Made by a program: the position numbers and the translations under genes
Notes under the pieces: generated by a model
Seen by the model: the letters and a program-made list of their open reading frames with translations, nothing else
Databases searched by the model: none
What the model was told of the DNA's origin: nothing
Part shown: positions 5,079 through 10,672 of the stretch, one piece after another
Numbering within the stretch: position 1 is the first letter of the stretch
Layout of the letters: each line of letters starts with the position of its first letter
From: Gemmataceae bacterium
GTDB taxonomy: Bacteria > Planctomycetota > Planctomycetia > Gemmatales > Gemmataceae
Direction of reading: 5' to 3'
Length of the DNA: 10,672 bases
NCBI GenBank assembly: GCA_947474875.1
Contig: CANJKY010000045.1
Coordinates: 1 to 10,672 of the forward strand

Positions 5079-6278
5079 TGCGGATATCGCACACCTCGCC
5101 TCCGCCTGTTTGCGGGTCATGAGCAGGGCCTTCTCCGCCTCCCGCTTGCGGAACCAGCCGGTGACGATGAGCACACTGTCCACGCACCGCTCCAGGGCGG
5201 TCTGCGGGGTGAACCGCTGCGCGAACACCGTTTCCAGGGCGGCCCGCGCCGCCTCCGTCGAGGCGGAGCACTCCGGTTCCCGCACCACCCCTTGCACCAC
5301 CCCGCCGTGGATCAGGTACCACCGCCTCAGGTTGTCCGCCCCGACCAGCGGGTAGACGAACGAGTTGTTCGCCCGGGCCGTCCGCAGGAACGTCAGCTTG
5401 TCGCGGAGCCACGTCAACGCGGTCAGCCGGTCCCGCAGCGCCGCCGCCTGCTCGTACCGCTGCTCCACCGCCGCCGCCGTCATCTGTCCGGTCAGCCGGT
5501 CGATGGCCGAGTAGTCGCGACCGTCCAGGAACGCCTTCGCCGCCTGCACATTTGCTGAATAATTGGTACTGGTGCAGAACCCGCCGCACGGCCCCAGGCA
5601 TGTGCCCAGCTCGTACCGCATGCACTTCGCCGAGCGGTCGGTGTCGAACAGCTCGGACTGGTCCGAGAACAGCATGGGGATGGTGTTCGGGCAGTCCCGC
5701 AGGTGGAACTCGTAGTTGAACCGGCGGACGGCCTCCTGGCTCCGCTCGCGGCCGACGAACGGGCCGTACACGGCCACCTCCTTGCCGCTCCGCTCCCGGC
5801 TGACGTAGGCGTAGGCGGCCGGGCCGCGGCCAAGGCACAGGTACACGTACCGCTGCCGCCCCGGCTGGCCGAGTACGTTGAACCGCGGGCGGAACCGGCG
5901 GATGAGTTCGAGTTCCCGCAGCAGGGCGGCGAACTCGTCCGGCACGTGCTCCCACACCAGGGTGTGCGTGTGGCGGATGATCTTCCCGGCCTTCGGGTCG
6001 CTGCTCTCGCGGAAGTAGCTGAGCAATCTGGCCCGCAGGTTCTTCGCCTTGCCGACGTACACCACATGCCCCTTCGGGCCGAGCATGCCGTACACGCCGG
6101 GGGTGCGCGGGGCTTGCACCCGCACCGCATCCCGCAGCCTAGCCGCCCCGCGGGTGCGGACGGCGGACCCGCTCGGGGCGTCGGTGGCGGCGCGGAACAG
6201 GCTCGGCCCGAACCCGGCGAACAGGTCGGTGTCGGTCAGACCGGGGAGGGTCGGCTGGTCCGTGCCGCGGCGGGGCAT
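5034..6278 (-). CDS. UvrC-like GIY-YIG nuclease with UVR domain, no RNase H-like nuclease domain
   Basis: A 414-residue relative of the excinuclease C subunit, probably acting on DNA. The GIY-YIG domain begins at GVY (61-63), continues with YVG (74-76) and the AKNLRARL segment with R82/R84, and has the catalytic-type Glu in ALLRELELIRRFRPRFN (E122). A cysteine group follows (C196, C219, C227, C231, C235), in the region where UvrC proteins bind an iron-sulfur cluster. RYEQAAALRDRL (274-285) is a UVR motif, which in UvrC contacts UvrB. Full UvrC has about 600 residues with an RNase H-like domain and helix-hairpin-helix repeats; those are absent, so it may make a single incision like Cho, or be an accessory nuclease. 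The last 14 residues (about 401-414) and the stop are encoded by the composite repeat, so the native C terminus appears to have been replaced. Start: ATG at 6278, weak Shine-Dalgarno. Confidence 0.9.
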   Translation of the reverse strand: MPRRGTDQPTLPGLTDTDLFAGFGPSLFRAATDAPSGSAVRTRGAARLRDAVRVQAPRTPGVYGMLGPKGHVVYVGKAKNLRARLLSYFRESSDPKAGKIIRHTHTLVWEHVPDEFAALLRELELIRRFRPRFNVLGQPGRQRYVYLCLGRGPAAYAYVSRERSGKEVAVYGPFVGRERSQEAVRRFNYEFHLRDCPNTIPMLFSDQSELFDTDRSAKCMRYELGTCLGPCGGFCTSTNYSANVQAAKAFLDGRDYSAIDRLTGQMTAAAVEQRYEQAAALRDRLTALTWLRDKLTFLRTARANNSFVYPLVGADNLRRWYLIHGGVVQGVVREPECSASTEAARAALETVFAQRFTPQTALERCVDSVLIVTGWFRKREAEKALLMTRKQAEARCAISAPGRCPGLNSPSPLD

Positions 6279-6356
6279 GGGAACGTCCGTCTACCTGGGG
6301 AGAGGTATTGTAGACGATCCGTTCCGTGGCGGAACCGCTTCGGGTACCATCTCGGC
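6279..6356. promoter_or_regulatory. Divergent intergenic region with two promoters and a short inverted repeat
   Basis: Seventy-eight bases separate two divergent genes. For the minus strand, TACAAT (6312-6307) within CGTCTACAATACC is a good -10 about 29 bp ahead of the UvrC-like start. For the plus strand, TACCAT (6345-6350) is a weaker -10 with TTCCGT (6322-6327) 17 bp upstream, which would place the transcript start at or just before the ATG at 6357. The inverted repeat GTTCCG-TGG-CGGAAC (6321-6335) lies between them and could be an operator, though six-base arms are short enough to arise by chance. Confidence 0.5.
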
Positions 6357-7685
6357 ATGAAGCACACCATCACCTTTGCGCTGCTCGCAATCACCGCCGT
6401 GGCCCCGGCGGCGGAGTCGATGTGGCAGGCCGGGTTCGCGGCCGTCGTCATCACCCCGGACAAGCCGATGTGGATGTCCGGGTACGCCGCCCGCACCGCG
6501 CCGGCCGAAGGCAAGGACACCGATTTGTTCGCCAAGGCGGCGGTGCTGAAGCCGGCCGACGGCCCGACGCTGGTGCTCGTCTCACTCGACCTGGTCGGCA
6601 TCGACCGTGAATTGTCAAAGGCCATCTGCGACGCGATCCGGAAGAAGCACAAGCTGCCGCGGGAGTCGATCGCCCTGTGCTGCTCGCACACCCACTGCGG
6701 GCCGGTGGTCGGGTCCACCCTCCGCAGCATGTACTTCCTCGACGAAGGGAACACCAAACTCGTCGCGGAGTATACGGAGCACTTGCCGAAGCTGGTGGCG
6801 AAGGCGGTGGACGACGCGGTGGCGAACGTTGAACCGGTGACGCTCTCCCGCGGGGTGGGGAAGTGCGAGTTCGCCGTCAACCGCCGCGAGAACAAGGAGG
6901 CCGACGTTCCGGACCTCAAGCGGCAGGGCAAGCTGAAAGGCCCGGTGGACCACGACGTGCCGGTGCTGGCGGCGCGGGGGTCGGACGGCAAGCTGCGGGG
7001 CGTGCTGTTCGGGTACGCCTGCCACGCGACTACCCTTAGCTACCAGAAGTGGAACGGCGACTACCCCGGCTACGCGATGGCCGCGATCGAGAAGGCGAAC
7101 CCCGGCGCCACCGCGGTGTACGTCGCCGGCTGCGGGGCGGACCAGAACCCGCTGCCGCGACGGTCGGTGGAACTGGCCCAGGGGTATGGCAAGCAACTCG
7201 CCGACGCGGTGCAGGCGGTGTTGGACAAGCCGATGGCGGCGGTGAAGGCGACCAGTGCGGCGACGTTCCGCGAGATCGACCTGCCGCTGCACGCCATCCC
7301 CACCCGCGAGCAACTGCTGAAGGAAGTGGCCGACGCGAACAAGTACGTCGCCGCTCGCGCCAAAATGCTGCTGAAACGGCTGGAGAACGAGAAGTCACTG
7401 CCGGCGGCGGTGCCGTACCCGGTGCAGACGTGGCGGCTCGGGTCGCTGTCGTGGGTGCTGCTCGGCGGGGAGGTGGTGGCCGATTACTCGCTGCGGTTGA
7501 AGGGTGTGGACACCTGGGTGAGCGGGTATGCCAACGACGTGATGGCGTACATCCCGTCGGCCCGCGTGCTGAAGGAGGGCGGGTATGAGGGCGGCGGGGC
7601 GATGGTGTATTACGGCCTGCCGTCGGCGTGGGGCGGGACGGTTGAAGAGCTGATCGTGGCAGAGGTGAAGCGGCAGGGGAAATAA
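6357..7685 (+). CDS. Secreted neutral/alkaline ceramidase-family protein (short form)
   Basis: A 442-residue protein of the neutral ceramidase N-terminal domain family (PF04734 type), members of which are zinc amidohydrolases. Residues 1-19 (MKHTITFALLAITAVAPAA) form a signal peptide, so it is exported. Zinc-site landmarks are visible: SHTHCGP (110-116) with H111/H113, ACHATTL (221-227) with H223, GGEVVADYSLRLK (370-382) with E372, and GYANDVMAYIPS followed by GGYEGGGAMVYYG (408-420). Canonical ceramidases carry a Gly-Asp-x-Ser-Pro-Asn nucleophile motif and a C-terminal Ig-like domain, with about 650-700 residues. Here the corresponding site reads GCGADQNP (258-265), with no serine, and the C-terminal domain is missing. 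Ceramide may therefore not be the substrate. Start ATG 6357 is set by the signal peptide; no Shine-Dalgarno is seen. Confidence 0.92.
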   Translation: MKHTITFALLAITAVAPAAESMWQAGFAAVVITPDKPMWMSGYAARTAPAEGKDTDLFAKAAVLKPADGPTLVLVSLDLVGIDRELSKAICDAIRKKHKLPRESIALCCSHTHCGPVVGSTLRSMYFLDEGNTKLVAEYTEHLPKLVAKAVDDAVANVEPVTLSRGVGKCEFAVNRRENKEADVPDLKRQGKLKGPVDHDVPVLAARGSDGKLRGVLFGYACHATTLSYQKWNGDYPGYAMAAIEKANPGATAVYVAGCGADQNPLPRRSVELAQGYGKQLADAVQAVLDKPMAAVKATSAATFREIDLPLHAIPTREQLLKEVADANKYVAARAKMLLKRLENEKSLPAAVPYPVQTWRLGSLSWVLLGGEVVADYSLRLKGVDTWVSGYANDVMAYIPSARVLKEGGYEGGGAMVYYGLPSAWGGTVEELIVAEVKRQGK

Positions 7686-7714
7686 CTCCCCCTCTCCGGC
7701 TCGGAGAGGGAGTT
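7684..7714 (+). terminator. Hairpin after the ceramidase-family gene, possible terminator
   Basis: AACTCCC...CTCTCCG (7684-7698) pairs with CGGAGAGGGAGTT (7702-7714) around a 3-nt loop, with two unpaired C in the left arm. It starts on the last bases of the stop codon. No T-run follows (GGGGGTGAGG), so termination is only suggested by the location; it may also be a small repeat. Confidence 0.45.
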
Positions 7715-7740
7715 GGGGGTGAGGTCGTCGCTGCCCGGTC

Positions 7741-7746
7741 TACAAT
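7741..7746 (+). promoter_or_regulatory. -10 box for the acyl-CoA dehydrogenase gene
   Basis: TACAAT, one mismatch from TATAAT, sits 43 bp before the ATG at 7784 inside GGTCTACAATTCC. The core GTCTACAAT is identical to the one ahead of the UvrC-like gene on the other strand (6315-6307). No good -35 box is found at 16-18 bp upstream. The predicted leader of about 30 nt contains a CGGAG Shine-Dalgarno (7771-7775). Confidence 0.5.
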
Positions 7747-7783
7747 TCCCCTAGCTGATCCCGTCTCTCCCGGAGCTGTTCCG

Positions 7784-8968
7784 ATGGCCGGATTCGACCC
7801 CGCCAAACTGGCCGCCGACACCGAAGCGTACTGCCAGGAACTCCGCCCGCACGAGGAGTTGTGCTACGTCGAGCACAAGTTCAACGACCAGGTGCCGGCG
7901 CTGGCGAAGAAGTACGACCTGCTCGGGATCAACGTCGATCCGAAGTACGGCGGGCGGGGGGCGGACGCGGTCAGCTACTTCCGCGCACTCGCCCGCATCG
8001 GTCGCGAGGGCACCGGCGTCCGCACCTTCTACTCCGGCCACCTGAGCATCGGCGCGTACCCGATCCAGACGTGGGGCAGCGAGGCGCTCAAGCAGAAGTA
8101 CCTGCCGGCCGGTTGCCGCGGGGAGAAGATTTTCGCCTTCGGGCTGACCGAGCCGGACGCCGGCAGCAACCCGCGGGAGATGACCAGCACCTACGAGAAG
8201 ACGGCCGACGGGTACAAGCTGAACGGGGTGAAGTACCTGATCTCGAACGGCGGCATCGCCCACGCGGTGGTGGTGTTCGCGTACCCGGCTAACGTGCCGG
8301 ACGGCCCGGCCCGCCGCATCACCGCGTTCGTGGTGGACACGAACAGCCCCGGGTTCACCCCCGAGAACCTGACGGCCAAGATGGGCATGTACAGCAGCAA
8401 CACCGCCATGTTCGAGATGAACAACGTGCCGGTGCCGAAGGAGAACCTGCTCGGCGAGGAGGGCGACGGGTTCCGCATCGCGATGGGCACGCTGGTGAGC
8501 GGGCGGCTGAGCGTGGCGGCCGGGTGCCTGGGCGTCATTGAGGATTGCCTGGCCGAGGTGCTGGAGTACGGCAAAGCCCGCAGCCAGCACGGCAAGCCGA
8601 TCGCCAAGCACCAGCTCGTGCAGGAGCACATCACCATGATCGAGATGGCCCGCGTCAGCTCGGACGCCCTGCTCCAGAAGGCGTGCGAGGCGATGCAGGC
8701 GATGAAGACGAACCCCGGTGACAAGGCGCTGGCGGCCGAGACGGACATGCTGGTGGCGAAGGCCAAGCTGTTCATCACCAACGCCGCGTGGGACGCCGCG
8801 GACCGGGCGGTGCAGGTGTTCGGCGGCCGCGGGTGGAGCACCCTATACCGCCCCGGCCGGCACTTGATGGACGTGCGGGTGTGCCGCATCTACGAGGGCA
8901 CGGACGAGATCATCAAGCTGAAGGTCGCTTCCAGCCTGCTCGGCAAGGAGTATGAGGCGTTCAAGTGA
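7784..8968 (+). CDS. Acyl-CoA dehydrogenase
   Basis: FAD-dependent enzyme that oxidises an acyl-CoA to the trans-2-enoyl-CoA, passing electrons to ETF; cytoplasmic. The 394 residues match the usual length and layout. FAFGLTEPDAGSNP (117-130) is the flavin/substrate-binding signature; GVKYLISNGG follows (148-157); RSQHGKPIAKHQLVQ (266-280) and QVFGGRGW (344-351) are the C-terminal domain signatures. RIYEGTDEI (368-376) holds the likely catalytic base E371, placed as in medium- and short-chain enzymes. Substrate chain length cannot be told from this sequence. ATG 7784 is preceded by CGGAG with 8 nt spacing. The TGA overlaps the next gene's GTG (GTGA), so the two are probably translated together. 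A branched-chain acyl-CoA substrate is possible but there is no evidence for it. Confidence 0.96.
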   Translation: MAGFDPAKLAADTEAYCQELRPHEELCYVEHKFNDQVPALAKKYDLLGINVDPKYGGRGADAVSYFRALARIGREGTGVRTFYSGHLSIGAYPIQTWGSEALKQKYLPAGCRGEKIFAFGLTEPDAGSNPREMTSTYEKTADGYKLNGVKYLISNGGIAHAVVVFAYPANVPDGPARRITAFVVDTNSPGFTPENLTAKMGMYSSNTAMFEMNNVPVPKENLLGEEGDGFRIAMGTLVSGRLSVAAGCLGVIEDCLAEVLEYGKARSQHGKPIAKHQLVQEHITMIEMARVSSDALLQKACEAMQAMKTNPGDKALAAETDMLVAKAKLFITNAAWDAADRAVQVFGGRGWSTLYRPGRHLMDVRVCRIYEGTDEIIKLKVASSLLGKEYEAFK

Positions 8969-9660
8969 CCCGCTCCGTCCGCGTGGCCGACTTCCGCCCG
9001 AGCGTCCACGGGTTCCCGTTCCCAAACTGCTACCCGACGGACCGCAAGTTCTTCCTGTTCGACACCCCGTTCGGGGCGTGCGGGGTGGCCGACGCCAGTC
9101 GCGGGCTGTGCGGCGGCATGATCTTCGCCGTCATGGATCTGTTCTACCACCGCGTCACGCCGGTACCGGACTCGCCCACCGACCCGGTGTTCCGCTACCT
9201 CTGCCGCCGGCTGCTCGCCAGCTGGGGCGTGCCGTTCGCCTGGGTGAAGTACTGGGACTGGCAGTTGCGGCCGATGGTGTCGACGACCATCGCCGGCGTG
9301 CGGGCGCGGGACGGACTGAGCCGGCTGACGTGCGAGGTGGAGTGGCCGAAGGTGAAGGCCGCGCTCGACCGCGGCGAACTGGCCGCCCTCGGGCTAGTAA
9401 AAGAATGCGGGCTCAGCCCGGCGAAGTTGGGCCTGAACCACCAGGTGCTCGGGTACGGGTACGATCTGGACGAGCAGACCGGCGACGTGGCCGTGTCCGT
9501 CTACGACCCGAACTACCCCGGTAACGACGCGGTCACCCTGAGCTGGAACCTGTCCGGCCCGGAATCCGGTCTGCCGGTCACGCACGCCTACGAGGGGCCA
9601 TCCGTCCGCGGTCTGTTTTACACCGAGTACCGCCCGTCCCCGACGCCCCCGCAGCTCTGA
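8965..9660 (+). CDS. Hypothetical protein with papain-like Cys/His/Asp landmarks
   Basis: A 231-residue soluble protein without a signal peptide, not assigned to a known family. Three features suggest a papain-like (C39 or transglutaminase-related) fold: a Cys in a small-residue turn at the start of a hydrophobic helix, SRGLCGGMIFAVMDLF (C49); NHQVLGYGYDLD (H159) in a strand; and VAVSVYDPNYPGND (D181), in the order Cys-His-Asp expected of such a triad. An N-terminal GFPFPNCY segment and six Trp residues, several in WVKYWDWQ, are notable. It could be a peptidase, an amide-bond transferase or an inactive relative. The GTG start is chosen because it overlaps the upstream TGA by 4 bases, implying translational coupling with the acyl-CoA dehydrogenase; why these two are linked is unknown. 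The gene stops 83 bp before the TetR gene. Confidence 0.85.
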   Translation: MTRSVRVADFRPSVHGFPFPNCYPTDRKFFLFDTPFGACGVADASRGLCGGMIFAVMDLFYHRVTPVPDSPTDPVFRYLCRRLLASWGVPFAWVKYWDWQLRPMVSTTIAGVRARDGLSRLTCEVEWPKVKAALDRGELAALGLVKECGLSPAKLGLNHQVLGYGYDLDEQTGDVAVSVYDPNYPGNDAVTLSWNLSGPESGLPVTHAYEGPSVRGLFYTEYRPSPTPPQL

Positions 9661-9701
9661 TACCACACCTCCGCGATCGCATGTAACATCGCCTCCATTT
9701 C

Positions 9702-9739
9702 TTATTGCACGAAAAACCGAAATCGTGCAATAATGCACC
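9702..9739 (+). promoter_or_regulatory. TetR-type operator overlapping the regulator's own promoter
   Basis: Perfect 11-bp inverted repeat TTATTGCACGA (9702-9712) and TCGTGCAATAA (9723-9733), separated by AAAACCGAAA. A promoter fits inside it: TTGCAC (9705-9710) as -35, a 17-bp spacer and CAATAA (9728-9733) as -10. The transcript would then start only a few bases before the ATG at 9744, close to leaderless. Repressor bound here would block RNA polymerase, so autorepression is the likely control. Confidence 0.8.
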
Positions 9740-9743
9740 CGCC

Positions 9744-10364
9744 ATGGCGAATGACACCGGGGACGAATTGTCCCCCACCCGCGAGTCGATCCTCGACGCC
9801 GCCGAGCAGTTGATCGGCGTGCTCGGGTATTCCAAAACCACCATCGATGACGTGGCCCGCGCCGCCGGGGTGAGCAAACGGACGGTGTACGTCCACTTCC
9901 CCACGAAAGAGGAACTGGTCCTCTGTACCATCGACCGCATCGTCGATCGGCTGCTCGCCCGCCTGCGGACGCACGCCATCGCCGACACTCCGCGGGCCGA
10001 CGCGGTGCGGGCCATGCTGCTGGAACGGGTGCTGTTCCGGTTCGACAGCGTCCGCGATTACCGGCACGGGCTGGACGAACTGTTCGCCTCGCTGCGGCCG
10101 GCGTACCTGGCCCGGCGGAAGACCTACTTCGACGCCGAGGCGGCGGTGTTCGCCGGCGTGCTGGCGGCCGGGGCGGAGGCGGGGGAGTTCACCTGCCCGG
10201 ACTCGCTCGCCGCGGCCGAGACGCTGCTGCTCGCCACCAACTCGCTGCTGCCCTACGCCCTGAGCGTCCGTGAACTGGGCCGGCGGAAGGACGTGGAAGC
10301 GAAGGCAGGTCGGATCGCCGACCTGCTGCTGTACGGCCTGTGCCGGAAGGTCCGGCCGGGCTGA
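9744..10364 (+). CDS. TetR/AcrR-family transcriptional regulator
   Basis: A 206-residue one-component regulator. The N-terminal DNA-binding domain is typical: TRESILDAAEQLIGVLGYSK (12-31) as the first helices, then the helix-turn-helix TIDDVARAAGVSKRTVYVHF (33-52) and PTKEELV. The rest is a helical ligand-binding and dimerisation domain with no recognised ligand signature; it is rich in Leu, Ala and Arg. The frame is open back to a TTG at 9705, but that codon lies inside the operator and -35 box, so the ATG at 9744 is used. No Shine-Dalgarno is visible, in keeping with a nearly leaderless message. The S41 peptidase gene begins 25 nt after its stop, so both are probably one operon under the same operator, making the peptidase a likely target. 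Confidence 0.94.
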   Translation: MANDTGDELSPTRESILDAAEQLIGVLGYSKTTIDDVARAAGVSKRTVYVHFPTKEELVLCTIDRIVDRLLARLRTHAIADTPRADAVRAMLLERVLFRFDSVRDYRHGLDELFASLRPAYLARRKTYFDAEAAVFAGVLAAGAEAGEFTCPDSLAAAETLLLATNSLLPYALSVRELGRRKDVEAKAGRIADLLLYGLCRKVRPG

Positions 10365-10389
10365 CCCCTCAACATTCGAGGTGCCATCG

Positions 10390-10672
10390 ATGTCACGCTG
10401 CCTGCTGACGCCGTTCGCGCTGGTCGTCCTGCTGTCACCCGCATTCGCCCAACAGCCCTCCGCCCTGTCGAAGTCTCTTGACGCCGCCGAGCGAACCGCC
10501 GTCATCGACGGGGTGCTGGACAAGATCAGCAAGAACTACGTGTTCCCGGATGTGGCCAAGAAAATGGAGGAGGCCATCCGCGGGCGGGCGGCGAACAAGG
10601 AGTACGACACCATCACAAGCGGCGTGGAGTTCGCTACCAAGTTGACCGAGCACCTGCGAGAGGTGTGCAAGG
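10390..10672 (+). CDS. Secreted S41-family peptidase, N-terminal part (runs off the right edge)
   Basis: Ninety-four codons are visible with no stop. Residues 1-21 (MSRCLLTPFALVVLLSPAFAQ) are a signal peptide, so the product is exported or periplasmic. The following stretch, AVIDGVLDKISKNYVFPDVA and then a helix leading to FATKLTEHLREVCK, matches the N-terminal helical domain of IRBP-type S41 (tail-specific) peptidases, which precedes the protease core. Catalytic residues lie beyond the window, so activity cannot be judged. ATG 10390 has GAGG (10378-10381) 8 nt upstream. It is 25 nt behind the TetR gene and presumably co-transcribed. The family call rests on the N-terminal pattern alone. Confidence 0.8.
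   Translation, partial: MSRCLLTPFALVVLLSPAFAQQPSALSKSLDAAERTAVIDGVLDKISKNYVFPDVAKKMEEAIRGRAANKEYDTITSGVEFATKLTEHLREVCK

Noticed and set aside
9673..9690. GCGATCGC and ATGTAACAT palindromes between the papain-like gene and TetR as extra operators
   Set aside because: Very short arms, no clear relation to a promoter; likely chance.
9705..9743. TTG at 9705 as the TetR start
   Set aside because: It falls in the -35 box and operator arm; the ATG at 9744 leaves an intact TetR N terminus.
1..10672. CRISPR array, tRNA or transposase
   Set aside because: No regularly spaced repeats, no tRNA-like cloverleaf with CCA-proximal features and no transposase reading frame was seen on either strand.

Overview
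The window looks like a piece of a planctomycete chromosome, most likely of the Gemmata/Gemmataceae type. This is inferred from high GC content, a short secreted ceramidase-family protein next to an IRBP-type S41 peptidase, a TIGR00977-type citramalate synthase and several large palindromic intergenic repeats. No ribosomal RNA or other taxonomic marker is present, so the assignment is inference. No tRNA, CRISPR array, transposase or phage gene was seen.

Left half (1-6278), all genes on the minus strand. In transcription order they are: a UvrC-like GIY-YIG nuclease lacking the UvrC C-terminal nuclease domain (6278-5034); a secreted beta-propeller-like protein of unknown function (4950-3490); cimA, (R)-citramalate synthase (3206-1650); and valS, valyl-tRNA synthetase (1520 to beyond the left edge). 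Four different palindromic repeat modules lie here. Three sit at gene boundaries. One is inside valS and is read through in frame. Another supplies the last residues and the stop codon of the UvrC-like gene.

The most interesting element is the roughly 130-nt leader of cimA (about 3357-3229, minus strand). It has all the parts of a ribosome-mediated transcription attenuator: a promoter with a perfect TTGACA box; a Shine-Dalgarno site and a 16-codon leader peptide, MTPRFAPITVVVITTD, rich in Ile, Val and Thr; three mutually exclusive pairings (1:2, 2:3, 3:4); and a 10-bp GC-rich terminator stem followed by nine U, 22 nt before the cimA ATG. CimA feeds isoleucine synthesis and the next gene charges tRNA-Val, so a leader that measures Ile/Val (and Thr) charging makes biological sense.

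Right half (6357-10672), all genes on the plus strand: a secreted neutral-ceramidase-family protein without the usual catalytic serine motif; an acyl-CoA dehydrogenase whose stop codon overlaps the start of a small protein with papain-like Cys/His/Asp landmarks; a TetR-family regulator preceded by a perfect 11-bp inverted repeat laid over its own promoter; and the beginning of a secreted S41 peptidase 25 nt behind the regulator. The two halves are divergent around 6279-6356. A shared GTCTACAAT promoter core is seen upstream of the UvrC-like gene and the acyl-CoA dehydrogenase.
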